Origin: an uncultured Porphyromonadaceae bacterium
Lineage (GTDB): Bacteria > Bacteroidota > Bacteroidia > Bacteroidales > Muribaculaceae
Direction: 5' to 3'
Assembly: GCA_947175265.1 (NCBI GenBank)
Contig: CAMWMD010000004.1
Location: forward strand, 40,553-104,552
Length of the DNA stretch: 64,000 nucleotides
Shown: positions 44,633 to 54,917 of the stretch, piece by piece
How the letters are laid out: each line of letters starts with the position of its first letter
Numbering within the stretch: position 1 is the first letter of the stretch
Notes under the pieces: model-generated
The model's input: only the letters and a program-made list of their open reading frames with translations
Told to the model about the DNA's origin: nothing
Database searches by the model: none
Made by a program: the position numbers and the translations under genes

Positions 44633-46090
44633 ATGAGACTCTGCATTTCGTTTCTTTTATCAATAATGGCATTCGGTCTGCTGCATGCCGAACGCCCTGA
44701 CACACTCCTATATTTCGGGGAGGTGAACGCATCTTTCTCAGTGGGACAGAACACACCTTTTTGGCTGGTGAACAATCTTCAGGGACTTGGTTCCCCAAAA
44801 AAGAACAACGGCTACGTACGTGGAGCCATATTCAAGGATATGAAGCCTGAGAACAGGTTCACATGGGGTGCCGGTATCGATCTCGTGGGAGGCTGGAACA
44901 TACAGGCTCCTTTCTCCATCCATCAATTATATGGGGAGGTAAAGTATCGTTCGTTAGGAGCCCTGCTCGGGAGCAAGGAGATCTACAACGATTTCCTTCC
45001 GCGCCGACTCTCCTCAGGCGACCTCCTCTATTCGGGGAATGCACTGCCTGTGCCTCAACTTCGCCTGGGAATATTCGACTACGCTGATTTCTGGGGATGC
45101 AAAGGTTGGTTTTCCGTAAAGGGATATATAGCCTACGGTATGTTCACCGATTCCAAATGGCAGGAATCGTGGGTTGCCAAAGACGGGAAATATACAAAGG
45201 ATGTCTTATTCCATTCCAAAGGGTTGTGGCTCCGGGGGGGTAATACGGATAAGTTCCCGCTTCAGGGTGAAGTGGGAATTGAAATGGCCACACAGTTCGG
45301 CGGCATGGCATTCAAGGATGGAAAGGTGATCGACATGAAGCCCAAATTCAAAGACTGGCTTACAGCCTTTTTCCCGAAATATGATACCCGCGAGACCCTT
45401 CTCGGGGAATTGAGCAGCGTGGAGGGGAACATGCTGGGGGCATACAACATCGCCCTATCATGGATTCCGAAGGCTGACTGGGCCGTGCGTGCATATTACG
45501 AGCATTATTTCGACGACCAGTCGCAGATGACATTCGAATATGGCTGGAAAGATGGCCTCTGGGGAGTGGAGTTCAAACTTCCTACCAACAGGATAGTGTC
45601 AAATGTCGTCTACGAATTCCTATACTCCAAAGATCAGACAGGAGCCGTGAATAACGATTCATCAGAACTTGTGCCTGAACAGGTGAGCGGGCGCGACAAT
45701 TACTATAACCATTCTCTCTATTCAGGGTGGCAGCATTGGGGTATGACCATCGGCAATCCTCTCATGCTTTCTCCAATCTATAATAGCGACAGGCAACTTA
45801 TCTCCTACAATACCAGAGTCATTTCCCACCATATCGGTCTTGAGGGGGATCCGGCCGACGGGTTGAACTACCGGCTGCTACTGTCGTTCTCCAAAAACTG
45901 GGGCACCTATTCACATCCTTATGACGATGTGAAGAATAACTTCGACGGGATGTTCGAGTTGACATGGAAACCCGCCAAACTGGGGGGATGGTATGGTTCA
46001 GCAGCCGTGGCAACCGATCTCGGCGACCTCATCGGGAAAAGTATGGGTGCCCGGCTGACAATCGGATACACAGGAAATGTCTCACTCTAA
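44633..46090 (+). CDS. Capsule assembly Wzi-family protein
   Basis: A 485-residue outer-membrane beta-barrel with a signal peptide (MRLCISFLLSIMAFGLLHA) and the Wzi-family N-terminus GEVNASFSVGQNTPFWLVNN. Alternating amphipathic strands follow through to a final ARLTIGYTGNVSL. Wzi helps attach capsule to the cell surface. ATG 44633 starts the signal peptide; the track start 20 codons earlier does not. Confidence 0.88.
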   Translation: MRLCISFLLSIMAFGLLHAERPDTLLYFGEVNASFSVGQNTPFWLVNNLQGLGSPKKNNGYVRGAIFKDMKPENRFTWGAGIDLVGGWNIQAPFSIHQLYGEVKYRSLGALLGSKEIYNDFLPRRLSSGDLLYSGNALPVPQLRLGIFDYADFWGCKGWFSVKGYIAYGMFTDSKWQESWVAKDGKYTKDVLFHSKGLWLRGGNTDKFPLQGEVGIEMATQFGGMAFKDGKVIDMKPKFKDWLTAFFPKYDTRETLLGELSSVEGNMLGAYNIALSWIPKADWAVRAYYEHYFDDQSQMTFEYGWKDGLWGVEFKLPTNRIVSNVVYEFLYSKDQTGAVNNDSSELVPEQVSGRDNYYNHSLYSGWQHWGMTIGNPLMLSPIYNSDRQLISYNTRVISHHIGLEGDPADGLNYRLLLSFSKNWGTYSHPYDDVKNNFDGMFELTWKPAKLGGWYGSAAVATDLGDLIGKSMGARLTIGYTGNVSL

Positions 46091-46106
46091 CAATGGGTCT
46101 TGAATT

Positions 46107-46508
46107 ATGAAAAATATCTTGGCTATACTTATATGGATGTTGTTTCTCTTCTCCTCATGTCAGAAATCACCCATTAACGGGAATCTGGATGGCCAGTGGC
46201 AGGTGATGACAGTCACTCCCCAACCTGAAGTAGAATTGCTTCAGACGAGGATATATTACTGCTTCTCCCTGCACACATGCCAGTTGTCGTTCTATGGTCC
46301 GGGGCCCTGGACTGCGGGGAACATCCTTCAATATACCGACAAATCCCTTGTCCTGGAGTTTCCCTACGCCAATTCGGAGGAATCCGTCATCAAACTGCGC
46401 CAATACGGAATAAACACCAACCCGGTATCATTCACGATCGAGACTCTGACAAAAGAGAAGATGGTGCTACGCGACGGGGATACCGTAGTGGAGTTGCGGA
46501 AATTCTAA
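46107..46508 (+). CDS. Lipocalin-like lipoprotein
   Basis: A 133-residue lipoprotein with lipobox LFSSC (Cys18), then LDGQWQVMTVTPQPEV and a series of short beta strands ending TVVELRKF, matching the Bacteroidetes lipocalin-like small lipoproteins. It starts 16 bp after the wzi stop, so it is co-transcribed. Ligand unknown. Its stop is 2 bp from that of the convergent SDR gene. Confidence 0.7.
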   Translation: MKNILAILIWMLFLFSSCQKSPINGNLDGQWQVMTVTPQPEVELLQTRIYYCFSLHTCQLSFYGPGPWTAGNILQYTDKSLVLEFPYANSEESVIKLRQYGINTNPVSFTIETLTKEKMVLRDGDTVVELRKF

Positions 46509-46510
46509 GG

Positions 46511-47317
46511 TCAAACGAATCTCGCGCGCCATTTCCTCGCTTCCTCAATCTGCTCCTTCACGGTAGGGAGCGGGGTCTCGGGTTTTGAAACGCTCACCCG
46601 CATACGCACCCACAGGAAGTCGGGCACGAGGCGCCATAAACCGGCAAGGAGCCGCCAGCGGCAATCTATCGTTGCCACACGCTGCTTCCTTACTATTGCC
46701 TTGAGAATCAACGGGAGCACCTCCTCCTCACTCATCTCCATAATATAATGGCGGGTGGAATCTATCAATGGTGTGCGCACCCATCCCGGACGGATATCCG
46801 TGAATGAAATGTCGGCATCCTCGGTGTGTGCAAGTTGCTCAAGGGCCACCATGTATGTCTGGCAGAAACTTTTGCTCGCCGAATAGGCGGCCATGCGACC
46901 TATACCCTTTGTACCGGCCACAGATGTTATCGCCGCAATCTGCCCTTTTCGCCTGTTGTTGCGGAAATATCTGTAGGCAGTGGCCAGGCAGGCAGCGAAC
47001 CCTCCGGCGTTTATATCAACCGTCCTGACTTCCCGGTCGGGGTCAAGGTAAAGATTCTCATCAAGCACTCCTGCGGCATGGAAATATATATCCATTCCTC
47101 CGAGAAGCCCGATGAGTTTATGGAGACGCAAGGGTGCATCCTTTTCAGAGATATCCAGCGTGACATATTCCACAAATCCGGGAAACCTCTCCTTCAGTTG
47201 GCGCAACGGCTCCTCCCTACGTGCTCCGATACCAACCTTTACACCACGCGAGGCCAACGCCTCAGCCAACGCATACCCCAATCCGGAGGATGCACCTATT
47301 ATGACCACTTTCTTCAT
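46511..47317 (-). CDS. Short-chain dehydrogenase/reductase
   Basis: Classical SDR of 268 residues. The cofactor loop is GASSGLGYALAEAL (8-21); GARREEP after strand 2 suggests NADPH preference. The serine region is AAITSVAG and the catalytic pair YSASK. Substrate unknown. It is a single gene at the right edge of the polysaccharide locus and may not belong to it. Confidence 0.88.
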   Translation of the reverse strand: MKKVVIIGASSGLGYALAEALASRGVKVGIGARREEPLRQLKERFPGFVEYVTLDISEKDAPLRLHKLIGLLGGMDIYFHAAGVLDENLYLDPDREVRTVDINAGGFAACLATAYRYFRNNRRKGQIAAITSVAGTKGIGRMAAYSASKSFCQTYMVALEQLAHTEDADISFTDIRPGWVRTPLIDSTRHYIMEMSEEEVLPLILKAIVRKQRVATIDCRWRLLAGLWRLVPDFLWVRMRVSVSKPETPLPTVKEQIEEARKWRARFV

Positions 47318-47421
47318 TACGTTTCTGTTATTCCGTTATCCAGGATTTTCGCCTGTTATCTTTATCAACACTTATCGCACGTTTAATGTTGATTATTCTT
47401 CATTTTTCCATCCTTTCTTAT

Positions 47422-47450
47422 TATCTTTGCTAAATAATAGCATATCTTTG
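47422..47450 (+). promoter_or_regulatory. Two tandem -7 boxes before fbp
   Basis: TATCTTTG occurs at 47422-47429 and again at 47443-47450, 21 bp apart, with poor -33 elements. Either could serve the fbp transcript. Confidence 0.45.
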
Positions 47451-47482
47451 CCAAATAAAATAACCAAGAGCAACGTATCCCC

Positions 47483-49471
47483 ATGAATGACCTGCTGACA
47501 CCTCAGAAAATAGAGAAGGACCGCCGACTGCTTGAACTACTGTCTCAAAATTTCGGCAACATATCTGCCGCCGCTACGGAAATCATCAATCTCGAGGCAA
47601 TACTCAACCTCCCCAAAGGGACCGAGCATTTCATAGCCGACGTGCATGGAGAGGCCGAGGCTTTCCGCCATATCCTCAAGAACGCTTCCGGCAACATCAA
47701 GAGAAAGGTAAATGAGATTTTCGGCAACTCCATGCGCGAGGATGACATACGCCAACTCTGTTCACTCATCTATTATCCCTCAAGGAAACTCGCGCTCGTC
47801 AAGCAGACCGAGACGGATCTTGACAATTTCTATAAGGTGACGCTTCATCAACTCATAAGGGTGCTTCAGGAGGTCTCTTCCAAATATACACGTTCCAAGG
47901 TGAGGAAAAGTCTACCGAAGGAATTCACCTATATCATTGAGGAGTTGCTCCATGAGTCGCCCTCGGAAGAGAACAAACAGCCCTATTACAACCGAATCAT
48001 CGAGACAATCATATCCACGGGGCAGGCCGAGGAGTGCATACGGGCCATATCACACGTAATCCAGAAACTCAGCATCGATCAACTTCACCTTTTGGGCGAT
48101 ATCTTTGACCGAGGCGACGGTGCGCACACGGTGCTTGACACACTGCTCGCATATAAGGATTTCGACATACAGTGGGGAAACCATGATATCCTATGGATGG
48201 GAGCGGCCTGCGGAAACGAGAGCTGCATCGCCAACGTGCTGAGGGTATCACTCCGCTACAGCAACATGGCGACCCTTGAGGATGGCTACGGCATAAATCT
48301 CGTGCCTCTCGCAACGTTTGCGATGGACGTTTATGGCGAGGACCACTGCACCGTGTTCCTTCCGAAGACGAATGCGGATGAAGAGCCACTATCCGATAAG
48401 AACAGACAACTCATAGCCAAAATGCACAAGGCGATAAGCGTGATACAGTTTAAACTTGAGGGGGAGATGATAGCGCGTCATCCGGAATGGAATATGGACG
48501 ACCGCCGTCTCCTTCACAGGATTGATTATGACAAGGGAACCATCACCCTTGAAGGGAAAGAGTATCCGCTTAAAGACACCAATTTCCCTACAATAGATCC
48601 TTCCGATCCTTACAGGCTCACTCAGGAGGAACGCAACCTTATGGATAAACTGCTGCATTCCTTCTCCGTAAGCGACAAACTCAAACGCCATGTGGGGCTG
48701 TTCTATTCCCACGGCAGCCTTTACAACGTATGCAACTCGAATCTCCTTTTCCATGCCTCGATTCCGCTGAATGAGGACGGCTCGCTTAAGGAGGTGGCTC
48801 TGAACGGCCAGAAATACAAGGGGGAGGAACTGCTCTGCCAGACCGAGATGCTCCTCCGTGCAGCGATAAACAATGATACTCCGGCCGACCAACGGAAGAA
48901 TGCGGTGGACTATTACCTATACGCCTGGTGCGGCCCGGATTCCCCCCTGTTTGACAAAAGCAAGATGGCCACTTTCGAACGCTATTTCATCGCCGACAAA
49001 TCAACCCATAACGAGGAGAAGGGGTATTATTACCACTTGCGTGAGAAGGGGGAGGTCTGCGATATGATTCTTGATGAATTCAAGGTGGATGGTGAGCACC
49101 GCCACATAATCAACGGCCATGTCCCTGTAAAGGCGGGGAAAGGGGAAAATCCGGTGAAGGCTGACGGAAAACTCATGGTGATTGACGGGGGATTCTCCAA
49201 GGCTTACCACGACACGACCGGGATTGCGGGCTATACGCTTGTATATCATAGCCGTGGGTTTGAACTTGTGCAGCACGAGCCTTTCACCTCAGCCGATGAG
49301 GCAGTAAGGAACGGCACGGATATCATCTCTGTGAACCGTCTTGTGGAACTTAACGCCAAGCGCGTGCGTGTGCGTGACACGGATAGAGGAAAAGAGCTCG
49401 CCGGACAAATCGACGAGCTCAGGGAATTGCTTTACGCCTACCGGCGTGGCCTTATCAAGGAACGGAAGTAG
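47483..49471 (+). CDS. fbp: Class III fructose-1,6-bisphosphatase
   Basis: Gluconeogenic phosphatase of the calcineurin-like metallophosphoesterase fold, 662 residues. HFIADVHGEAEAF, LLGDIFDRGDGAH, QWGNHDILWMGAA and INGHVPVK are the metal-binding motifs; the length is typical of class III (Bacteroides/Firmicutes type). It stands alone and abuts prfB with a 1-bp gap between stops. Confidence 0.95.
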   Translation: MNDLLTPQKIEKDRRLLELLSQNFGNISAAATEIINLEAILNLPKGTEHFIADVHGEAEAFRHILKNASGNIKRKVNEIFGNSMREDDIRQLCSLIYYPSRKLALVKQTETDLDNFYKVTLHQLIRVLQEVSSKYTRSKVRKSLPKEFTYIIEELLHESPSEENKQPYYNRIIETIISTGQAEECIRAISHVIQKLSIDQLHLLGDIFDRGDGAHTVLDTLLAYKDFDIQWGNHDILWMGAACGNESCIANVLRVSLRYSNMATLEDGYGINLVPLATFAMDVYGEDHCTVFLPKTNADEEPLSDKNRQLIAKMHKAISVIQFKLEGEMIARHPEWNMDDRRLLHRIDYDKGTITLEGKEYPLKDTNFPTIDPSDPYRLTQEERNLMDKLLHSFSVSDKLKRHVGLFYSHGSLYNVCNSNLLFHASIPLNEDGSLKEVALNGQKYKGEELLCQTEMLLRAAINNDTPADQRKNAVDYYLYAWCGPDSPLFDKSKMATFERYFIADKSTHNEEKGYYYHLREKGEVCDMILDEFKVDGEHRHIINGHVPVKAGKGENPVKADGKLMVIDGGFSKAYHDTTGIAGYTLVYHSRGFELVQHEPFTSADEAVRNGTDIISVNRLVELNAKRVRVRDTDRGKELAGQIDELRELLYAYRRGLIKERK

Positions 49472-49472
49472 G

Positions 49473-50591
49473 TCACTGTTCATCTGTGGCGGCGAATTCC
49501 ATCAGATAAGCCTTTATGAAGGCATCTATATCGCCGTCCATGACTCCGTTTACGTCTGAAGTCTGATAGTTGGTGCGGTGGTCTTTTACGCGGCGGTCGT
49601 CAAAAACGTAACTGCGTATCTGGCTGCCCCACTCGATTTTCTTTTTCCCGGCCTCAATCTTGGCCTGCTCCTCCATGCGGTGGTTTAGTTCCTTCTCGTA
49701 AAGGATTGACTTCAACTGGCGCATGGCGTTCTCCTTATTCTTGGGCTGGTCGCGTGTCTCGGTGTTCTCGATGAGGATTTCCTCCTCCTCACCTGTATAG
49801 GGATCCTTATATTGGTAACGCAGACGCACACCGGATTCCACCTTGTTCACATTCTGTCCGCCGGCACCACCCGATCGGAATGTATCCCACGACACTCTCG
49901 CGGTCTCGACATTTATCTCGATTGTATCGTCGACAAGGGGGGTCACGAAAACGGAAGCGAACGAGGTCATCCGCTTACCCTGGGCGTTATAGGGGCTCAC
50001 GCGCACGAGGCGGTGAACGCCATTCTCGCTTTTGAGGAATCCGTAGGCGTAGTCGCCCTCGATATTCACCGTGACCGATTTTATTCCGGCATCATCGCCC
50101 TCGAGAAGTTGGGCTATCGATGTCTTGTAGCCGTGTTTCTCGGCATAGCGCAGATATAGGCGCATCAGCATCTGCGCCCAGTCCTGACTCTCGGTGCCTC
50201 CGGCTCCGGAATTTATCTTAAGCACAACGCCGAGTTTATCCTCCTCACGGCGGAGCATGTTGCGGAGTTCAAGTTTCTCGATTTCCTCTATCACCTTGGC
50301 ATACTGTGCATCAACCTCCTCCTCCGTGACGAGTTCATCCTTCACGAAATCAAAAGCGAGCTGGAGCTCCTCAAGTTGCTTCTCAAGGTCGGTATAGGAG
50401 TCAATCCAGAAGTGGAGCCCCTTGATTTTCCTCATCTGGGCTTCCGCCTTCTCCCTGTCTTCCCAGAAATCGGCCACGTGGGTGCGGAGTTCCTCCTCCT
50501 CCACCTCAATCTTCTTGTTCTCTATATCAAGATATTTCTTCAAGGCCTCCGTGCGCTCGGCAGCCTCCTTCAATTGTTCCTGTGTTATCAT
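49473..50591 (-). CDS. prfB: Peptide chain release factor 2
   Basis: Recognises UGA and UAA stops. The 372 residues contain the GGQ loop (SGGAGGQNVNKVESGVRL) that triggers peptide release, and VRVSPYNAQGKRMTSFASV at the stop-recognition position. The reading frame is continuous from ATG 50591. There is no internal UGA frameshift site, unlike many bacterial prfB genes. Confidence 0.95.
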   Translation of the reverse strand: MITQEQLKEAAERTEALKKYLDIENKKIEVEEEELRTHVADFWEDREKAEAQMRKIKGLHFWIDSYTDLEKQLEELQLAFDFVKDELVTEEEVDAQYAKVIEEIEKLELRNMLRREEDKLGVVLKINSGAGGTESQDWAQMLMRLYLRYAEKHGYKTSIAQLLEGDDAGIKSVTVNIEGDYAYGFLKSENGVHRLVRVSPYNAQGKRMTSFASVFVTPLVDDTIEINVETARVSWDTFRSGGAGGQNVNKVESGVRLRYQYKDPYTGEEEEILIENTETRDQPKNKENAMRQLKSILYEKELNHRMEEQAKIEAGKKKIEWGSQIRSYVFDDRRVKDHRTNYQTSDVNGVMDGDIDAFIKAYLMEFAATDEQ

Positions 50592-50654
50592 TCAATCTTT
50601 ATATATAATTGAAGTCGTCCAAACTTTTTTACGGTTTTTGTATTTTTTATAAAA

Positions 50655-52472
50655 TTAATACGCATACATAGCCTCAATCTCCTTGGCGTAACGCTTCGCC
50701 ACAATAGGACGGCGCACCTTCATGGTGTTTGTGACCTCCCCGTGCATTATGGAGAAATGATTCGGAAGAAGGGTTATACGCTTTATCTTCTCGTAGGCGG
50801 CTACATCTGCCTGCACAGCATCTATCTGCCCCATGACGAAGTTCACGACCTCAGGATTTGCGACAAACCGCTCAGTGTCGGAGTAATCTATACCCTTCTC
50901 CTCGGCCCAACGGCGTAACTGCGACAGATTCGGCACCACAAGCGCGGTGACGAACTTACGCTGGTCGCCTATGACGGCCACCTCGTCGATATACTTGTTC
51001 TCGGCAAGGCGGCTCTCAAGCATCTGAGGGGCGATATATTTGCCGTTGGAGGTCTTGAATAGATCCTTCACCCTCTCCGTGAGCACAAGGGCTCCCTGAT
51101 TATTGAAATATCCGGCATCGCCCGTACGGAAGAAGCCGTCGGGGGTGAAGGCCGCCTCATTGGCCTTGGGGTTGCGGTAATAACCGGGAGTCACTGTCGG
51201 GCCTTTCACAAGTATCTCCCCGTTATCGTCGATCCTGACTTCAAGACCGGGGAGGGGGATACCGACGGTGCCGATTTCATAATCAACAGGGGGATAAAAA
51301 CTTACTGTCGCGGTCGTCTCGCTCAACCCATACCCTATGATTATGTCGATACCTACAGAGCGCATGAACTCCACGATTCTGTCGCTTAGGGGAGCGCCGG
51401 CAGTAGGGAAGAAATTCGGATCGGGTATGCCTATGGCATGTTTCAGTTTCAGGAATATATTCTTATCCCAGAAATTGTATTCCTTTTCCACGAGCCAGGG
51501 CACTTTCTTCCCTCTGCGCACATAGTCGAGATTACGTTTCTTCCCGCATTTCACGGCCCTCTCCACCATCATCCTCTGCATACGGCTCATTCCGGCAATC
51601 TTCTCCTTGACTCCGGCATATACCTTCTCCCAGAAACGGGGCACACAACACATGATGTTGGGATGCACCTGATGTATGGTGTCCTGAATCACACGGGGGT
51701 CGTAATTTATTGCTACGGCTATGCCCCTTGTAAGGCAGAAGTATGTCCAGGCCTTCTCGAGGATATGGCTCATGGGGAGGAACGCCATGGAGAGGTCATG
51801 GTCGTTGATCTGTGTGAGGAGTTTGAGATGGGCCTCTATGGCAGCATCGTAGTTGCCGTGGGTGATAGCCACACCCTTAGGCTCTCCAGTCGTTCCGGAG
51901 GTGTAGATTAGTGTCGCCATATCCTCCGGAAGACCGCGTCCCACCCTTGCCTCGACCTCGCGGGCAGTCTCCTCGTCGGCCTCCATTCCGAGCCTCACGA
52001 AGTCATCCCAGAAGATTGAGATGGTGTCGTCATCATTCAGGGTCAGGCCGGTATTCTTGAAAATCACGATGCGCACCACTGCTTCAGGATGCTGTTTCCA
52101 ATAATTGTAGGCCAAAGGGTATTGATGGGAGTCGCCGACAAAAAGCACTTTCGCGTCTCCGTTTCTGACTATGAAGTCAAATTGCTCCTGCGATGAACTT
52201 GAGTAAAGGGGGATAGATGCAAGGCGGTTGCGGAACGCACCCAGTTCCGTAATCAGAATCTGGGGGGTATTGGGCGAGCATATCGCTATCGCATCCTTCT
52301 CAATGAGCCCGAGCCGGGCGAGTGCCTTCCCCGCGACCTCCACCTGTCGGCTGAAGTCGCTCCAGGAAGTGGATTGCCATTCCCCGTCCTTGCGCCAGCA
52401 AAAGCGGTAGGCCTCACGCTCGCCATACCGGCGGGCTTGTCTGGTTATTGTCTCGACTAATCTGTTTGCCAT
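50655..52472 (-). CDS. Long-chain fatty acid-CoA ligase (AMP-forming)
   Basis: ANL-family adenylating enzyme of 605 residues. It has the P-loop-like LIYTSGTTGEPKGVAITH (A3) and YGLSETTATVSFYP (A5). GYYRNPKANEAAFTPDGFFRTGDAGYF (A7) and ERVKDLFKTSNGKYIAPQMLE (A8/A10) complete the set. The architecture is that of FadD-like long-chain ligases. It is a single minus-strand gene before prfB; no beta-oxidation genes are nearby, so membrane-lipid recycling is as likely as degradation. Confidence 0.9.
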   Translation of the reverse strand: MANRLVETITRQARRYGEREAYRFCWRKDGEWQSTSWSDFSRQVEVAGKALARLGLIEKDAIAICSPNTPQILITELGAFRNRLASIPLYSSSSQEQFDFIVRNGDAKVLFVGDSHQYPLAYNYWKQHPEAVVRIVIFKNTGLTLNDDDTISIFWDDFVRLGMEADEETAREVEARVGRGLPEDMATLIYTSGTTGEPKGVAITHGNYDAAIEAHLKLLTQINDHDLSMAFLPMSHILEKAWTYFCLTRGIAVAINYDPRVIQDTIHQVHPNIMCCVPRFWEKVYAGVKEKIAGMSRMQRMMVERAVKCGKKRNLDYVRRGKKVPWLVEKEYNFWDKNIFLKLKHAIGIPDPNFFPTAGAPLSDRIVEFMRSVGIDIIIGYGLSETTATVSFYPPVDYEIGTVGIPLPGLEVRIDDNGEILVKGPTVTPGYYRNPKANEAAFTPDGFFRTGDAGYFNNQGALVLTERVKDLFKTSNGKYIAPQMLESRLAENKYIDEVAVIGDQRKFVTALVVPNLSQLRRWAEEKGIDYSDTERFVANPEVVNFVMGQIDAVQADVAAYEKIKRITLLPNHFSIMHGEVTNTMKVRRPIVAKRYAKEIEAMYAY

Positions 52473-52574
52473 ATCTTTTTCTCCCTTAGGGATATGTGAA
52501 TTTAACCCGCTGGGAAATCGGGCGTAAAGTTAACAATTTTCTCCGACATTTCGGGCCTATTTACCGAATAATCA

Positions 52575-53675
52575 TCAGAGTTCCCCGCGCAATCCCTTGA
52601 AATAGCAATCAAGCACGTCTTTGGCAGCCGTAAACGAAGACTGCTCATTGTTGAGCACCCTCAGTTCCTTCTGCTCAAGAAGGGCCTTGACAGCCGGAGT
52701 GTTGTAGAAATTGTTGCGGAGTTGCTCATCGATGGTCTCCATCATCCAGTATTTGGCCTGCTCGGTCCTTTTCTTCTCGAAATATCCTGTCTTGCGGACG
52801 TATTCGAAATATCGGTCGATCATATCCCAGACGAGATCAATTCCAAGTTCGTAATATCCGCTATAGGTGATTACTTCCGGCTTCCACTTGCTGGGGGTCG
52901 GGGGGAAAAGGAAAAGGGCGTTGCGGAATTGGCTGGCCGCGAGTTTGGCCCGCTCTACATTGTCGCCGTCACATTTGTTGATTACAATTCCGTCGGCCAT
53001 CTCCATTATACCACGTTTGATGCCCTGGAGTTCATCGCCCGTGCCGGCCAACTGTATGAGCAGGAAGAAATCAACCATGGAATGGACGGCGGTCTCGCTC
53101 TGCCCTACCCCGACGGTCTCCACGAAGATGTTGTCGTATCCGGCAGCCTCACAAAGCACTATAGTCTCACGGGTTTTCCGTGCCACTCCGCCAAGCGACC
53201 CGGCCGACGGGGAAGGGCGTATGAAGGCATCCTTTTCCTGCGACAGTTTCTCCATCCTTGTCTTGTCGCCCAGTATGCTGCCATGGGTGCGCTCGCTGCT
53301 CGGGTCTATCGCCAGGACCGCAAGTTTACCACCCTGCCGAATGACATGAAGGCCGAACACGTCTATGGAGGTTGATTTCCCGGCTCCGGGGACACCTGTT
53401 ATACCTATTCTCCTTGAGTTGCCGGAATATGGCAGGCATTTCTCTATGACCTCCTGAGCCACAGCCTGATGAGCCTCTGCCGTGCTCTCCACGAGAGTCA
53501 CGGCTCTTCCTAATACGCTGACGTCTCCCTTCAGGATACCCTCCACATAATCGTTCACACTGAGGGGAGCCACACGCTTCCGCGCTTTCCTGTAGGGGTT
53601 GACTATCGGTTGCGAGCCTACTCCGCTATTGACCTGCAATCCTCTATAGGCTGAATCGTTTTCGGGATGTTCCAT
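52575..53675 (-). CDS. meaB: Methylmalonyl-CoA mutase-associated GTPase MeaB
   Basis: G3E-type GTPase protecting and reloading the B12-dependent mutase. It carries the P-loop GITGVPGAGKSTSIDVFG, LAIDPSSERTHGSILGDKTRM, the ETVGVGQSE switch and NKCDGDN for guanine recognition. ATG 53675 (MEHPEND...) is the typical start; the track start at 53738 is a GTG. It is 366 residues long. The mutase genes themselves are not in the window. Confidence 0.94.
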   Translation of the reverse strand: MEHPENDSAYRGLQVNSGVGSQPIVNPYRKARKRVAPLSVNDYVEGILKGDVSVLGRAVTLVESTAEAHQAVAQEVIEKCLPYSGNSRRIGITGVPGAGKSTSIDVFGLHVIRQGGKLAVLAIDPSSERTHGSILGDKTRMEKLSQEKDAFIRPSPSAGSLGGVARKTRETIVLCEAAGYDNIFVETVGVGQSETAVHSMVDFFLLIQLAGTGDELQGIKRGIMEMADGIVINKCDGDNVERAKLAASQFRNALFLFPPTPSKWKPEVITYSGYYELGIDLVWDMIDRYFEYVRKTGYFEKKRTEQAKYWMMETIDEQLRNNFYNTPAVKALLEQKELRVLNNEQSSFTAAKDVLDCYFKGLRGEL

Positions 53676-53806
53676 GATATGATTTAGATTTTCATTATAT
53701 GGGGTCGGATGACATGAATTGTTGACAACTTGCGTCACAATCTGTCAATAACCTCCATAATAATATGATTTACACTAACATTTAATGTCAATAACTTTTC
53801 AATAAC

Positions 53807-54892
53807 TTATTTCCCGCATATCCCCACCACCCTGATTGTCTTCACGGGGTTGACGGGGTCATTGCATATCACCTCCACATTGAGCCTGAAAGGTCCCTCC
53901 TTGAGCCGGGAGGCCGACAACTCCCCTTCGATGGCTTTACTTTTGCCTGGCTTTATCTTCCCGGAGCCCCCTTTAAGTTGCACTGCATCATCGAGGCAGT
54001 AAACCCTGACAATCTCGAGAGAGGATTTGCCGTCGTTGATGATTTCAAAACGGAATTTTCTCCGCTCATCCTTACCGACCTCGCCGAGATCCACAAAATC
54101 CTTGGGGAGGTAGATATGACCGCTGTCGCCGGCTTTCATCAACGCCGTCTCATGGGGATTGGGGAGGATGTCGGCGGTGACAGACAACGTCTTGCGTTCG
54201 GAGTGGGGGTCGGCAGTATCGGCTATTATCTCAACCGGATACTCCACAGGACCCATCTCCTCGGCCAATGGGGTGCGGAGATAGAATCCTAGGGTACCTA
54301 TGTCGCCGGGAGCAAGACGGCGGGGTGTGAGTTCCACCTCCACGGCCCGGTTATCATTTTTCCACGAGGGGGAAATGGTGTCTTCGCTCTGGTTATATAC
54401 ATTAAGGAAAAGATGGCGCGAAGAGCCTTTCGTTATGTCGCCCACAGGCACCGTAAGTTTCTCAAGCCGCAGTGGGCCCGAAGTGTAAGGATAGGTCGAT
54501 TTCAGGGTCTCCGGCTCCCCAATGACGGTGCCCCTGATCTTCACTATCTTCATCTCCCTCTCCTCACCAACAAACACCTTCACGGTCTTGTCAAAGCGTC
54601 CGGGGCGTCCGTAGGGGTTATAGATGAAACTTACCGTGGCTGTGTCGCCGGGTTGTATCATGCTTTCCGTATAGGCCGCCGCAGTGCATCCGCAACTTGG
54701 CCTGACTGCGGAGATGAATGTAGCCTCCGGCCCTCTGTTGACGAACCTGACGCTCCCCTTCTGCGGCCCTGCCGCCTCCCGGAAAGTGCCGTAATCATAC
54801 TCCGTCTCAAGCCATTCCACATGCGCCCATACTGTCGCCACTCCAAACAGGGCACACATACAGGCCGCGAGTCTTCTTATTCCTCCCATCAT
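53807..54892 (-). CDS. DUF1573 secreted protein, multi-domain
   Basis: A 361-residue protein with a signal peptide, then a DUF1573 (HYDIN/ASPM-like Ig) domain. The hallmarks are EYDYGTFREAAGPQKGSVRFVNRG and PSCGCTAAAYTESMIQPGDTATVSFIYNP. A second Ig-like half at about 260-360 has DLGEVGKDERRKFRFEIINDGKSSLEI. It follows a smaller DUF1573 gene by 25 bp and is probably its partner in a two-gene operon. Function unknown; periplasmic or surface location is inferred. Confidence 0.85.
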   Translation of the reverse strand: MMGGIRRLAACMCALFGVATVWAHVEWLETEYDYGTFREAAGPQKGSVRFVNRGPEATFISAVRPSCGCTAAAYTESMIQPGDTATVSFIYNPYGRPGRFDKTVKVFVGEEREMKIVKIRGTVIGEPETLKSTYPYTSGPLRLEKLTVPVGDITKGSSRHLFLNVYNQSEDTISPSWKNDNRAVEVELTPRRLAPGDIGTLGFYLRTPLAEEMGPVEYPVEIIADTADPHSERKTLSVTADILPNPHETALMKAGDSGHIYLPKDFVDLGEVGKDERRKFRFEIINDGKSSLEIVRVYCLDDAVQLKGGSGKIKPGKSKAIEGELSASRLKEGPFRLNVEVICNDPVNPVKTIRVVGICGK

Positions 54893-54917
54893 GACGATAT
54901 GCTGATTGGCGACTCCG

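Noticed and set aside
49473-50591. Programmed +1 frameshift in prfB
   Set aside because: The frame is continuous from ATG 50591 through the GGQ domain; no early in-frame UGA is present.
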